64,000 nt of DNA, from positions 1-64,000 of the forward strand of contig NW_026516288.1 in assembly GCF_025602895.1 (NCBI RefSeq). The letters run 5' to 3'. Position numbers and translations under genes: made by a program. Shown here piece by piece: positions 11,301 through 20,804 of the stretch (position 1 is its first letter; every line of letters begins with the position of its first letter). Source of the DNA: Polychytrium aggregatum. Lineage: Eukaryota; Chytridiomycota; Chytridiomycetes; Polychytriales. Under the pieces are notes generated by a model. It searched no databases, was not told the DNA's origin, and saw nothing but the letters and a program-made list of their open reading frames with translations.

Positions 11301-12036
11301 GCATCGCGACCCTGGTCTCTGGTGACGATGGACTTTATCACCGACCTCCCCGAGTCCAACGGCAAGACTTGCATCTTTGTCGTCGTCGATAGCCTGACCA
11401 AGATGGCCCACTTCCTTCCCTGTCGGTCCCTCCCAAGTGCCGAGGAAACAGCGTCGCTGTTCCTCGACAACATCTTCCGTCTCCACGGTCTCCCGGACAA
11501 CATCGTCTCGGACCGAGGAAGCCAGTTCACCTCGCGGTTCTGGCAGGCCCTGTGCTCGGAACTCGGCATCAAGACCAGTCTGTCCACGGCGTTCCATCCC
11601 CAAACCGATGGACAGACTGAGCGGGTCAACCAAGTCATCAACCAGCATCTCCGCTGCTACACCTCGTACCAGCAGGATGACTGGGCGATGCTGCTCCCGC
11701 TCGCCGAGTTCTCATACAACAACCTCGAGCACACCTCGACCAAGGCCTCCCCGTTCCTGGCGACTTACGGCTTCAACCCCCGATTCGAGTCTCCGGTCCT
11801 TCCTTCCAGCCTCGATGTCCCCTCCGCGACCGACCGAGTCGAACACCTTCAGCACAACTTGGCGTTGCTGAAGGAGAACCTCGAGAAGGCCAAGGCGGAC
11901 TACAAGCGCTTTGCGGATGCCCACAAGTCCGACGCTCCCAAGTTCGCTCCTGGCGATCAAGTCTGGGTCCTAACACGCAACATCAAGACCACCCGTCCAA
12001 GCAAGAAGTTGGACTACCAGCGCATTGGACCCTACA
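8317..12036 (+). pseudogene. Element C pol (protease, RT, RNase H, integrase), frameshifted and interrupted
   Basis: The domains are in order. Protease [13 protein letters not shown] is near 8715-8755. RT starts at [19 protein letters not shown] near 9715-9775 and has YLDDILIYS near 10048. RNase H is near 10490. Integrase has an HHCC finger (HPGIRRTR...CDTC near 11143-11245), then D in MDFITDLP, D in VSDRGSQF and E in QTDGQTER. Frameshifts are visible near 8975 (after LGYPWMQSI), at about 9814 (an extra T giving AAC TGA) and near 10583. A2 inserts at 12037, directly after RIGPY; the rest of pol resumes at 17504. The many frame changes mark it as inactive. Confidence 0.88.
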
Positions 12037-12345
12037 TGTAGGAGATGGTATCTCCGACGCTGTGCTGCGCGTACTGCGCGTACTGCGCGGCGCAGTGGGT
12101 CGTGACCTGTGCTGCGCTTTGCGTTTTCACGCACCGCAGGCAGGCCACCGCAGGGTATACCTGCGGGTTGCCCCCGTTCCCCCCGTTTGTCTGGAGTTCG
12201 GTTTTATCGTGAATAAACGTAAGTGCTCCCCGAGCTCACCCGTCCGCTAGAGTAGCCTAGCACCGCCCTGTTCTGCCCCGTCCTGTCTTGTCTTGTACCC
12301 CCTCCCTCCCCGTCTTGCCCCAACGTCCCAGTAGTGGACGTTACA
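12037..12345 (+). repeat. 5' LTR of element A copy 2
   Basis: This 309-bp LTR begins TGTAGGAGATGG and ends GTGGACGTTACA. Terminal inverted repeats GGAGAT/ATCTCC and AACGTCC/GGACGTT lie just inside each end, and an AATAAA motif lies near 12211. Confidence 0.96.
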
Positions 12346-12357
12346 TGGTAGCATCGG
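12346..12357 (+). promoter_or_regulatory. Primer-binding site of element A
   Basis: TGGTAGCATCGG directly abuts the LTR. The TGGTAGC start fits priming by a tRNA whose 3' end is GCTACCA, possibly initiator Met by analogy with yeast Ty elements. No matching tRNA gene is in this window, so the primer identity is inference. Confidence 0.55.
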
Positions 12358-12467
12358 AAATCCTCGTCTTGTTTTCGTCCTGTTTGTCCTCTTTCTAGAT
12401 CCTCAAGCTGGATCCCGCCTCTCTTGCCGACCGACTCTCCTCTCTGTCCCTGGAGCCTGCCCCTGCC

Positions 12468-13289
12468 ATGAGCAACCCCCGCCCACTTCCGGAAGCCTTC
12501 CTCAAGACCTTCCGTGCCCCAGTGTTTACTGGGAAGAGCCGCTCCTCCTCGGTGGAGGACTGGCTGCAGCAACTCGAGGACTACCTCGATGCTGCCCAAG
12601 TCGCCCCCACCCACCACATCGTCGCCGCCAAGCTCTGCTTAAAGGACCAGGCGTACCGTTGGTACCGCCGCCAAGGGTTCGACGAGCAGAGCGAAGGTGT
12701 GTTTGACGACTTCAAGGACCGCCTCCGTCGCCGCTTCGGCAGCCCCAATGCTGAACTCATTGCCCGTGACAAGCTATACTCTCTCGTGCAGCGTGGTTCT
12801 GTGACCCGCTACATCGAGGAGTTTGAAGACCTCTCCTCCCAGATTGAGGAGCTGGGCTCTGCTGATGCGATGTACCTCTTCCAGAAGGGCCTCAAGCCCA
12901 AGATCAGAGAGTACATCGCCAGCAACCCTGATGCCCGCAAGTCCCTGGACGTGATGATGGACGTTGCCGAGAACCTCGACAACGTCCAGTACCATGGCCG
13001 CCAGTTCTACCCGCAGCTGGCAGGCGGCCATCGGTCTCATCACGTCCCAGCCCGTCCGCCTCGCCCGGCCCCGCCCGCAAGACCCATGCCTGAGCCCATG
13101 GACGTTGACGTCAACGCCATGGAGGCTCGTGGCCCTCCCCGCTCCCGGTTCCAGCAAGCTGCCACTGTCTCCCCCAAGGACAGACAGAAGCAGGAGGACC
13201 TCCGCCATGGTTCCTGCTTCTTCTGTCACCGACCGGGACACCAGGCCAAGGAGTGCCCCATGAAGTCGGGAAACGGCCGACCCTACTAG
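12468..13289 (+). CDS. Element A copy 2 Gag
   Basis: This is a 273-aa Gag with capsid region and one C-terminal CCHC knuckle ([14 protein letters not shown]), followed by a basic tail and a stop codon TAG at 13287-13289 inside the frameshift hairpin. The start ATG 12468 is the first in-frame start after the LTR and lies 122 nt into the leader. Pol follows in the -1 frame, overlapping the last 37 nt of gag. The protein packages the element RNA into virus-like particles in the cytoplasm, by family knowledge. No defect is visible. Confidence 0.96.
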   Translation: MSNPRPLPEAFLKTFRAPVFTGKSRSSSVEDWLQQLEDYLDAAQVAPTHHIVAAKLCLKDQAYRWYRRQGFDEQSEGVFDDFKDRLRRRFGSPNAELIARDKLYSLVQRGSVTRYIEEFEDLSSQIEELGSADAMYLFQKGLKPKIREYIASNPDARKSLDVMMDVAENLDNVQYHGRQFYPQLAGGHRSHHVPARPPRPAPPARPMPEPMDVDVNAMEARGPPRSRFQQAATVSPKDRQKQEDLRHGSCFFCHRPGHQAKECPMKSGNGRPY

Positions 13290-16200
13290 GTGGCTCTGGA
13301 GCCCTAGTAGGAGACCAACGCCGTGGATTGCTCAATGCAGTCCACGCGTCTCCAGAGGAAGTTCACCTCGCCCCCTCCCCCGAAGGAGAAACAAACCAAG
13401 TGTTGTGCGTCGTGCGAGAGGTGCATGGTGGCGCAAGCCGCCTGCCTCTCCACGAACGTGAAGAGAAAACCAAAATTGAAAACCAAAACAAAAAAGAAAA
13501 TCAAGAACCCTTGAGGGACAGGACCGCCTGTGCCCTCACCCCTGTCAAGTCGTGTGTGTCGGATGCTTCCGACATGTGTCCGCAAGCCGTGGACGTCGTG
13601 TGCAATGGCGTGCTGACGCCGCAGGCCCCCGCAATGGCCGAACCCTATCCAAAATGTCCGAGTGGCCGTGATGAAGCCAACCAAGACCAAGTGTCGCCCG
13701 TTCCCCCAAGTCAAGTCATGGTGCAGGAGGCTGTGCAGGAGGACCATGAAGAGTCCCTGCTGTACCTCCCTGCCACCGTCCAAGGTCACACCGTCCGAAT
13801 GATGGTGGACTCTGGAGCAAGCTGCAACTTTGTCAGCAGACGCTTGCTCCAGGAGCTCAACATACATGCAACCAAGAAGAAGTCGCCGATGAGTGTGGCG
13901 CTTGCAGACGATCGTGTGCAGCAGTGCACACACCAAGTGGTCCTGCGAGTGGCCCTCCATCCCAAGTACCATCCTGTCCTGTTGTTCCAAGTGATCGACA
14001 CCAAGTTCGATGCCATCCTCGGCATGAGCTGGCTTGCTCGTGCCGAGCCGACTCCAGTCGTCGACTGGAAAGGCCGCACTGTCCGTGTTGGCCCTGACAT
14101 TGTCCTGCAGGGCATGGCCTCACCCAACATGCCACCTCTCCTCTCAGCCATGCAATTCAAGAGGCTGATCAAGAAGGACACGTCGTTCCTCTGTGTCGTG
14201 CGTGAGGTCGACGACACCGACCAAGCCGGTCCCGGTCCCCCGCCTGTGGTGACCAAGCTGCTCGACGAGTACAAGGACGTATTCCCCGACCAGTTGCCAC
14301 AATGCCTGCCACCCCAACGCACCGTCGATCATCGCATCGACATCGAACCAGGCTCGTCGCCTCCGTCAAGACCGACGTACCAACTGTCGCTGACGGAGAT
14401 GGACGAACTCAAGCGCCAGTTGGATGACCTCCTCGCCCATGGGTTCATCCGCCCGAGCCAGTCACCGTATGGTGCACCAGTGCTCTTTGTCAAGAAGAAA
14501 GAAGGTGATCTCAGGATGTGCGTCGACTATCGCGCACTAAACAAACAGACCATCAAGAACACCTACCCGTTGCCCAGGATCGACGAGTTGATGGATCGTC
14601 TGAGTGGAGCAAAGGTCTTTAGCAAGATAGACCTCCGCTCAGGCTACCATCAGATCCGCATCCACGAGGATGATGTCCACAAGACCGCCTTCAGGACTCG
14701 CTACGGACTGTACGAGTTCCTAGTGCTGCCGTTCGGATTGACGAACGCACCTGCCACGTTCATGCAGCTGATGAACGATGTGTTCCGCCAAGAGCTCGAC
14801 AACTCTGTCATCGTGTACCTGGATGATATCCTTGTGTACAGCAAGGATGAAGCGACCCATGAAGGTCATGTCGCCCGCGTGCTGGCCAAGCTACGCGAGC
14901 ACAAGTTGTATGCCAAACTGTCCAAGTGTGAGTTCTTCAAGAATCAAGTCCCGTTCCTGGGACACGTTGTCTCAGGAAGAGGAATCGAAGTCGACCCCGC
15001 CAAGGTCAAGTCTGTGGTCGAGTGGCCGCCGCTCGCATGCGTCTCTGACGTGCAGTCGTTTCTCGGTCTCGTCAACTACTACCGCCGATTCATCCCCGAT
15101 CTGGCGCGCACTGCCGGTCCACTCACAGACCTACTCCGCAAAGAGTGCCCCTTCGTGTGGGACCACCCACAACGCCAAGCGTTCGAGACCCTCAAGCACG
15201 CCTTGACGAACGCTCCTGTCCTCGCTGTGTTCGACCCGAACACGGATGTCTCCGTGCACACCGACGCCTCCGACTTTGCGGTGGGAGCTGTTTTGATGCA
15301 GGAGGGAAGGCCCGTTGCCTTCGAGTCGCGCAAACTGTCCCAACACGAGATCAACTATCCCGTGCACGAGAAGGAGCAGCTTGCGATCATCTACGCGCTG
15401 CAGAAGTTCCGAGTGTACCTCCACGGTACCGCCAAGCCCTTCAAGATTGTGACGGACCACCAGTCACTGCGTTACCTCGACACCAAGAAGAACCTGAGCC
15501 GACGCCAAGCGCGATGGATGGAGTTCCTCGCCGAGTACAACTACGAGGTTGTATACCAGAAAGGCAAACTCAATGTGGTGCCTGACGCACTGTCCCGACG
15601 CCCCGACTACCAATTGGCGTCACTGTACGAGTCGACTGTCAGTGTCGACAACACGATGCTGGATGTTGTCCGAGACAACATCGCCAACGACAAACAGTTC
15701 GGAGAACTGTTCCGAAAGGTGTCTAAGCTCCCCAAGGACGACGAATCATCCGAGTACACAGTGCGTGATGGCCTGCTCCTCCTGAAGAAGGACAGCCGTG
15801 TCTGTGTGCCGGACATTCCGTCGTTGAAGACCAAGTTGCTCCAAGAGGTCCACGACTCGCCCCTCGCTGGACACTTTGGAGTCGAGAAGACATACGACCG
15901 ACTGGCCAAAGTCGCATACTGGCCTGGAATGAAGCGCACCGTCGAGAAGTACATCGAGTCCTGCCATACCTGCAAGATGGTCAAGTCACGCACGACCCGA
16001 GAGCAAGGATTGCTGCAACCCCTGCCTGTTCCCGACCGCCCCTGGACCAGCATGTCCATGGATCTCATCACGCATCTACCGACGACCAAGTTGGACCACG
16101 ATGCAATCGCTGTCTTTGTCGACAGGTTCAGCAAGATGGCACACTTTGTGCCGTGCCAGACGACATGCTCCGCGCCTGACCTTGCACTGCTGTTCTTCAA

Positions 16201-17185
16201 GCATGTGTTCAAGCACCACGGCCTCCCAAAGTCCATCGTCAGTGATCGAGACCCCCGATTCACCTCCTTGTTTTGGACAAGTCTGTTCGACCATCTCGGC
16301 ACCAAGCTGAACATGTCAACCTCGCACCACCAACAAACGGATGGACAGTCCGAGCGGACGATCCGCACCCTCGAGCAATACCTGAGGACATACGCCTCGA
16401 CCAGCCAAGACGACTGGGACATACAGCTGAGTCATGCAGAGTTTGCATACAACACCGCCAAGTCGAGCACAACTGGCTTGAGCCCCTTTGAGGCGCTCTA
16501 CGGATTCCAGCCTGATGTTCCCACCTCCTTGACACTGACCGAGTCCACGGCTGGATTGCCTCCCAAACCAAGTGCCTTTGTCAAAGATCATCAAGTCCGA
16601 CACAAGATGATCGCCGACGCGCTCACGGATGCGCAACAAGTGATGGCGAAGTACTACGACCGCCGACACCAGGATGTCTCCTTTGAAGTTGGAGACCTTG
16701 TCTACCTGGACGCCGACAACATCAAGGTCCCCGAAGCCCAGTCAAAGAAGTTGTTGCCCAAGTACCGAGGACCGTTCAAGATAGCGGCCCGACCCAGTCC
16801 CCTCAACTACCTGTTGGACTTGCCACCTGGAAGCAAGCTCCATCCTGTCTTCCATGTGTCCAAGCTGCGTCGCCACACGACCCGCAGTCCAGCACAGTTC
16901 CCCGACGCCGACGAAGGTGTCCCGGACGACGCACCACTGGAAGACGACCTCGGACAATACTATACTCAAGAATATGAAGTCGAAAGGATCGTGAGGCACA
17001 AGAAAGTGGCTGATGGGTCACTTCGGTTTTATGTCAAGTGGGTTGGTTACCCACACTCGGGCAACACATGGCAAACACTGGAGGACTTGTCCCATGCACC
17101 CGAGGAGCTGAGTAAATACGGTAAACACCTCGAGGAGCCCCAAATAAAGAGCACACGCAGGGCTCCTCGCAGGAAGCCTTCTTAA
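13253..17185 (+). CDS. Element A copy 2 Pol polyprotein with C-terminal chromodomain
   Basis: This 1310-codon open frame is identical in length and predicted sequence to the copy 1 Pol. It holds protease (DSGA), RT (YLDDILVYS), RNase H ([10 protein letters not shown]), integrase (HHCC finger; D, D, E in MDLI, VSDRD, QSER), the GPY/F-like module and a chromodomain near residues 1235-1290. The polyprotein is made by frameshifting at 13268-13274, so the leading ORF residues before that are untranslated in practice. The stop is 9 nt before the 3' LTR. All catalytic residues are present, so it is potentially active. Confidence 0.96.
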   Translation: MPHEVGKRPTLLGGSGALVGDQRRGLLNAVHASPEEVHLAPSPEGETNQVLCVVREVHGGASRLPLHEREEKTKIENQNKKENQEPLRDRTACALTPVKSCVSDASDMCPQAVDVVCNGVLTPQAPAMAEPYPKCPSGRDEANQDQVSPVPPSQVMVQEAVQEDHEESLLYLPATVQGHTVRMMVDSGASCNFVSRRLLQELNIHATKKKSPMSVALADDRVQQCTHQVVLRVALHPKYHPVLLFQVIDTKFDAILGMSWLARAEPTPVVDWKGRTVRVGPDIVLQGMASPNMPPLLSAMQFKRLIKKDTSFLCVVREVDDTDQAGPGPPPVVTKLLDEYKDVFPDQLPQCLPPQRTVDHRIDIEPGSSPPSRPTYQLSLTEMDELKRQLDDLLAHGFIRPSQSPYGAPVLFVKKKEGDLRMCVDYRALNKQTIKNTYPLPRIDELMDRLSGAKVFSKIDLRSGYHQIRIHEDDVHKTAFRTRYGLYEFLVLPFGLTNAPATFMQLMNDVFRQELDNSVIVYLDDILVYSKDEATHEGHVARVLAKLREHKLYAKLSKCEFFKNQVPFLGHVVSGRGIEVDPAKVKSVVEWPPLACVSDVQSFLGLVNYYRRFIPDLARTAGPLTDLLRKECPFVWDHPQRQAFETLKHALTNAPVLAVFDPNTDVSVHTDASDFAVGAVLMQEGRPVAFESRKLSQHEINYPVHEKEQLAIIYALQKFRVYLHGTAKPFKIVTDHQSLRYLDTKKNLSRRQARWMEFLAEYNYEVVYQKGKLNVVPDALSRRPDYQLASLYESTVSVDNTMLDVVRDNIANDKQFGELFRKVSKLPKDDESSEYTVRDGLLLLKKDSRVCVPDIPSLKTKLLQEVHDSPLAGHFGVEKTYDRLAKVAYWPGMKRTVEKYIESCHTCKMVKSRTTREQGLLQPLPVPDRPWTSMSMDLITHLPTTKLDHDAIAVFVDRFSKMAHFVPCQTTCSAPDLALLFFKHVFKHHGLPKSIVSDRDPRFTSLFWTSLFDHLGTKLNMSTSHHQQTDGQSERTIRTLEQYLRTYASTSQDDWDIQLSHAEFAYNTAKSSTTGLSPFEALYGFQPDVPTSLTLTESTAGLPPKPSAFVKDHQVRHKMIADALTDAQQVMAKYYDRRHQDVSFEVGDLVYLDADNIKVPEAQSKKLLPKYRGPFKIAARPSPLNYLLDLPPGSKLHPVFHVSKLRRHTTRSPAQFPDADEGVPDDAPLEDDLGQYYTQEYEVERIVRHKKVADGSLRFYVKWVGYPHSGNTWQTLEDLSHAPEELSKYGKHLEEPQIKSTRRAPRRKPS
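13268..13311 (+). promoter_or_regulatory. -1 ribosomal frameshift signal, element A copy 2
   Basis: G GGA AAC at 13268-13274 is in gag phase (codons TCG GGA AAC). A 7-nt spacer follows, then a stem with arms 13282-13290 (CCTACTAGG) and 13303-13311 (CCTAGTAGG), with an extra inner GGCT/AGCC pairing. Heptamer type, spacing and hairpin match established -1 frameshift signals. Confidence 0.9.
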
Positions 17186-17194
17186 GTGTGGGAG

Positions 17195-17503
17195 TGTAGG
17201 AGATGGTATCTCCGACGCTGTGCTGCGCGTACTGCGCGTACTGCGCGGCGCAGTGGGTCGTGACCTGTGCTGCGCTTTGCGTTTTCACGCACCGCAGGCA
17301 GGCCACCGCAGGGTATACCTGCGGGTTGCCCCCGTTCCCCCCGTTTGTCTGGAGTTCGGTTTTATCGTGAATAAACGTAAGTGCTCCCCGAGCTCACCCG
17401 TCCGCTAGAGTAGCCTAGCACCGCCCTGTTCTGCCCCGTCCTGTCTTGTCTTGTACCCCCTCCCTCCCCGTCTTGCCCCAACGTCCCAGTAGTGGACGTT
17501 ACA
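17195..17503 (+). repeat. 3' LTR of element A copy 2
   Basis: This 309-bp LTR is identical in reading to 12037-12345. It is followed by target duplication CTACA at 17504-17508, after which the pol frame of element C resumes. Confidence 0.96.
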
Positions 17504-17885
17504 CTACAAGATCGTCGAAGCCATCGGTTCCCTCGCCTTCCGCCTCGACCTTCCCAAGGATCTCAAGATCCATCCGGTGTTCCATGTCTCCCTCCTTGAG
17601 CCCCACAAGTCGAACACCCTCCCCGGCCGCATCCAAGACCCTCCTCCGCCAGTCCGCGTCGACGACCACTTGGAGTATGAAGTTCAGAAGATCCTCGACT
17701 CCAAGCTGGTCCGCGGTAAGTTGAGCTATTTCGTTGATTGGAAGGGCTACTCGACCGATCATCGCAGCTGGGAGCCCGCCAACTACGTTAACGCTCCCGA
17801 CAAGATAGCCGACTTCCACCGCCGGTACCCCGACAAGCCTGGACTTATTGCTCGCAGGAGTGGCCGTAGTTTGGGGAGGGGATGA
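17504..17885 (+). pseudogene. Element C pol, 3' end with chromodomain
   Basis: The frame resumes after A2 with YKIVEAIGSLAFRLDLP (GPY/F module) and HPVFHVSLLEP, then a classical chromodomain (YEVQKILDSKL...YFVDWKGYSTDHRSWEP). It stops with TGA at 17883-17885, immediately against the 3' LTR. A purine-rich tract TTTGGGGAGGGGATGA before the LTR is a good polypurine tract for plus-strand priming. This is the C-terminal part of the polyprotein at 8317-12036. Confidence 0.9.
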
Positions 17886-18270
17886 TGTGATGATCATGCA
17901 CGTTGGGAACACGTGTGGACTGCTGCGCGTGATGCACCGTGAGTCATGTTTGTTTGTCTTGGCGTGTATTCCCTGATTGGCTGGCGCCGATGACTCTGAC
18001 TTCGCCTCCGACTGCGCTGTGCTTCGCCCCTCTCGCTGGATGCTCCGCCTCCCTCGCACCCCCTTCTCGTCCATCGTTTGTCGCTCCACCCTTCTCGCCC
18101 ACTTTCGCCCTTCGGTTTCCCTCTTGGCTATAAAGCCCCTCCTTTCTTGCACCCATTTTGTATCTGCAGTTCGAACAACACTTGTTGTTATCTGATAAGT
18201 CGTAATATAGCTTATCGTTGTTCGCCAAGCACCTGGTCGTCCAGTGTCGTTGCTTGTCGTGGTCCTCACA
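17886..18270 (+). repeat. 3' LTR of element C
   Basis: This 385-bp LTR is homologous to 6873-7257 with several substitutions clustered around 18028-18098. TSD TGCAG follows at 18271-18275. Confidence 0.93.
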
Positions 18271-18371
18271 TGCAGTTGGCGTTGAAGCTCAAGGATAGTC
18301 TCTTGCTGCTGCTGGTTCTGAGTAGTCAGAGCAGCCAGCTGTTCAAGGACGGCCTGGATGGGGTCAGCCAT
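18271..18371 (-). pseudogene. Element B Gag, N-terminal part
   Basis: Minus-strand frame MADPIQAVLEQLAAL... is rich in Gln and is cut after about 33 codons by element C; it continues at 6872. An in-frame ATG six codons upstream (18389) is an alternative start. The Gln-rich segment looks coiled-coil, as at the N-terminus of many Ty3/gypsy Gags. Confidence 0.82.
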
Positions 18372-18544
18372 GGTAGTAGGACAAGGCAAGGGGGGTGGAG
18401 TGAATTATGATGTCAGGAACGAGGCGTGGGAAACAGGTGTCAGCAGACCGAGTGGGTTCTTGACGGTGCAGACAAGGCGTGGGAATCGGAACGAGGGCAA
18501 GAACGAGGAGCAGGGCAGGGAGCAAGGGCAAGGTACGAGAGAGT

Positions 18545-18818
18545 GATGATCTTATATTCAGAAAGGTGATAAGATAATTCACTGGGTGTGATTTCCTTCT
18601 GGCCCCTGAGCTCCTCTATTTATACCTCGACCATCTAATCTATCATGTCATCGAGCTCAGCCACAGGATAAGCCACTCTGTGATCAAATAAAGTAAATGA
18701 ATGAACTAATCTAATGCATGGTGCAGGAAGGTTCTAGACCGTCGCCAGTCCCGGATGCTCATGAGTGCCATGACAATGCGCTGCGCCACAACGCCAATCA
18801 TGGTACGCGTTCATAACA
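18545..18818 (-). repeat. 5' LTR of element B (inner boundary approximate)
   Basis: The outer end is at 18818 (TGTTATGAAC on the minus strand), exactly where the D gag frame is interrupted. A TATA box (TATAAA, minus strand, 18619-18624) lies inside. The inner end is not fixed because the 3' LTR is outside the window. An ATCTTAT/ATAAGAT pair near the inner end could reflect self-priming but is imperfect. Confidence 0.65.
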
Positions 18819-19443
18819 GGTAGCGGGCAGGCGTGCTTCGGCGCTCTTGACGGCGCTCGCGGATTCGTGCATCGAGCTCGTTACAAAGCTCAATGTACTC
18901 CTCCAGATCTCGTGGCAGAGGGCGAACTCGCGAAAGTTCGTCTCTGACATCATCCGACAAGCCAAGTCGGAAGAACGAGATCTTTGCACCGTCGTTCCAA
19001 GTCGTATCGGCGGCAATACGAAGGAACTCGGATGCATAGACTGCGCACGGGCGGTTGCCCTGAGACAGTGTGGTGATCACTGACTCGGCAGTCCTGGCCC
19101 GATCAGGGTCGTCAAACACTTTAGAAAAGCGTTCTAGGAAATCGCCAAAAGAGTTGAGTCGGGGATCACCCATCTCAAGCATCGGAGTCGCCCACTGGAG
19201 AGCCGGTCCAGTGAGCAGACTAATGACGAATCCGACCTTAATCGGGTCAGCAGGGAACCGGTGGGGCTGCATTCGTATATACAGTTTGCACTGATTTACG
19301 AATGCCCGGAACCCTTGCCGGTTACCGTCGTAACGGTCCGGCATCTGCACGCTGTACCCAGCGGCAGGAGCATCGCGAGCTGTCCGGAGCTCGGCGAGCT
19401 CGGCCTCCAAGGCACGGAGGCGGTCCACGAGGGCAGGATCCAT
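18819..19443 (-). pseudogene. Element D Gag, truncated by insertion of element B
   Basis: The minus-strand frame starts at ATG 19443 (MDPALVDRLRALEAELAEL, a likely coiled coil). It runs through a sushi-class capsid: FRAFVNQCKLYI, SLLTGPALQWATP, FDDPDRARTAES, QGNRPCAVYASEFLRIAAD. It is cut off at an arginine-rich segment before the zinc knuckle. No stop or frameshift is seen in the retained 208 codons, so D was in better condition than C when B landed in it. Confidence 0.9.
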
Positions 19444-19602
19444 GGCGGGACTGGGACTGGGACTGGGAAAAAAAAGCGAGGAGGTTCAAGAACAGGAGAG
19501 CGAAGAGGGCTCAGGCACAAGTGTGCTTGAGGTTCGGACAGGACTAGGAAAGGGGCGGGGCTAGGAACGGAAGATACCAAGCAGGTGGTATCAGTAGAAG
19601 AG

Positions 19603-19614
19603 AGTTCGAACAAA
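19603..19614 (-). promoter_or_regulatory. Self-priming primer-binding site of element D
   Basis: On the minus strand, TTTGTTCGAACT lies one base after the LTR end. It is the exact reverse complement of AGTTCGAACAAA inside the LTR (19703-19714), about 39 nt past a TATA box at 19748-19753. Confidence 0.75.
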
Positions 19615-19615
19615 G

Positions 19616-20034
19616 TGTGAGGAGTGAACAAGCGCAAGGACGAAGACCAAGTGCTTGGTATGAGCTTTATTAGCTTTTAGCCCCGAACACCAAAGAACAA
19701 GTTTTGTTCGAACTGGTGTTCAACATAGGCTCAGACATGCAGGGCTATTTATAGACCGGGAGAAGGTCGAGGGGCAAAAGTGGGCGAGAAGGGTGGAGCA
19801 TCACAGAGAAGCGAGAAGGGGGTGCGAGAGTGGCTGGTGTGCAAGCGAGAGAGGCTTGGCACAGCCCGGGGACATGTGCCGAGCGGTGGGGGAGGCAGGA
19901 AACCAGTAGACGCGGGTGGCAACGGCGCGTGCTCATGCATGGGGGCAAACAAACACGTGGGGACTCATGATTGGTGCGGAGGGCGAGAGCATGCGGGACA
20001 ATCTCATTGGTCCGTTGTGATGCTGGTCATCACA
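19616..20034 (-). repeat. 5' LTR of element D
   Basis: This 419-bp LTR runs TGTGATGACC...CCTCACA on the minus strand. The outer end coincides with the break in ORF E, and the inner end is set by analogy with element C and by the adjacent self-priming site. It contains TATAAA (minus) at 19748-19753 and an AATAAA-type signal near 19665. Confidence 0.78.
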
Positions 20035-20739
20035 CTGGCGCCGCGTCTTGTGGCTACGGCCATCACAGACTCGGGCCCCGACCGTGTTGGCGTCGCCGAG
20101 GAACACCCGTTGGTTGAAGGCTTGAATGTTGTCCGCAGTGCGGGTCATTAGTCCCCAAAAGGCGAGGACGGGGAAGCGCTGGCCGCACTCCTTAATCTTG
20201 GCCGGGTTGTCAGGGCTCATCATGTTGTTCTTGCACACGATGTCGTGGTCGTCTTGGTCGAGGTGCCATGAGGCCTGCTTCCTGTCTGCACAGCGTGAGC
20301 AGCGGACCCTGTGGCCTCGGAGTGCAAAGACCAAGCGGAATCGACGATAAGTGATCTCGTCAAAGGTGAGTGACATGTAGTCGGCCTCACAGGCTTCGCC
20401 CCTTTCTTCCTTGGCTGCAATTTCGATGGCCCAGTTCTTCTCGGCCTCGACATCGGGAGGGTTGGGGTACATTTCGGAGTCTCCATAGAGCTCCTCGATC
20501 GTTGTTTCGATCGGCTTCTGGCCACTGGGGACTATGGGCTGGGAGACTTCTTGGCCATCGCCTCTGCGTTTCTTGGGCGTGGGCTGATCCGTGAGATCGA
20601 TTGTTTCGGCCTGAGCTTGGGCCTCGGGGGGTGCTCTGGAGGGTCCAGGGACACTGTCATGGACGTCTACGGCCATTTCGGGGGCAGGCGAGTCGTCGGG
20701 GGGCATGGTTGGTACCGGGTTGGTTAGGTTGGGAGGCAA
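20035..20739 (-). pseudogene. Unrecognised ORF E, truncated by element D
   Basis: This minus-strand frame of about 235 codons starts at 20739 or 20706. The N-terminal third is Pro/Glu/Ala-rich and disordered, with ETIDLTD (a possible SUMO-interacting motif) and a PKKRR basic patch. A folded region follows, with YRRFRLVFALRGHRV and potential zinc ligands CSRC...HLDQDDHDIVC. The frame is open up to the exact point where D's LTR begins, so the original protein was longer. Its start lies 66-100 bp from the tRNA-Ala gene on the other strand, leaving almost no room for its own promoter. It could be a host gene or the first ORF of another mobile element that targets tRNA genes. No family was recognised. 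Confidence 0.5.
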
Positions 20740-20804
20740 TGAGAGGGTAGTAATTCAAAACGTGCGTCCGCGGAACACTCGATAACGAGATCGGGGCAAA
20801 CCTG

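Larger units (their letters stand above)
12037..17503 (+). mobile_element. LTR retrotransposon A, copy 2 (chromodomain Ty3/gypsy), intact
   Basis: This 5467-bp element in plus orientation has 309-bp LTRs (12037-12345, 17195-17503) and a target-site duplication CTACA (12032-12036 and 17504-17508). Gag and Pol have the same lengths and the same predicted sequences as copy 1. It lies within the pol gene of element C; deleting it with one CTACA restores the codons for Gly-Pro-Tyr-Lys-Ile-Val there. The lack of any visible difference between copies or LTRs implies very recent transposition. Confidence 0.97.
6873..18270 (+). mobile_element. LTR retrotransposon C (sushi/Tf1-like chromovirus), decayed, carrying insertion A2
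   Basis: The element is bounded by 385-bp LTRs (6873-7257 and 17886-18270) and a perfect 5-bp duplication TGCAG (6868-6872, 18271-18275). It lies inside B's gag. Its gag and pol are recognisable but broken by several frameshifts. The two LTRs differ at multiple positions between about 7015 and 7085, so it is older than A. Element A copy 2 interrupts the end of its pol. Gag resembles that of element D and, at family level, the sushi-class Gag (LTGPALQWATP, QGNRSCMDYASEFLR). The self-complementary primer site supports the same class. Confidence 0.93.
1..18818 (-). mobile_element. LTR retrotransposon B (Ty3/gypsy), partial, carrying insertions A1 and C
   Basis: This minus-strand element is assembled from three pieces: 1-433, 5901-6872 and 18271-18818. 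Its 5' LTR is on the right and begins TGTTATGAAC at 18818. The GGTAG next to it (18819-18823) is the expected target-site copy, but the 3' end lies outside the window so the pair cannot be checked. Removing A1 (with one AAGGG) and C (with one TGCAG) restores continuous gag and protease frames across both junctions. That is direct evidence that both inserted into B. Gag and protease/pol lie in different frames, with pol at -1. B itself interrupts the gag gene of element D. Confidence 0.85.
18819..20034 (-). mobile_element. LTR retrotransposon D (sushi/Tf1-like), 5' part
   Basis: This minus-strand element has its 5' LTR at 19616-20034, leader and the start of gag. Everything downstream lies beyond element B, outside the window. 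It interrupts the minus-strand ORF E at 20035. The LTR begins TGTGATGACC, similar to element C (TGTGATGATC), and ends CCTCACA, also like C. Gag similarity and the same self-priming motif confirm a shared family. Confidence 0.85.
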
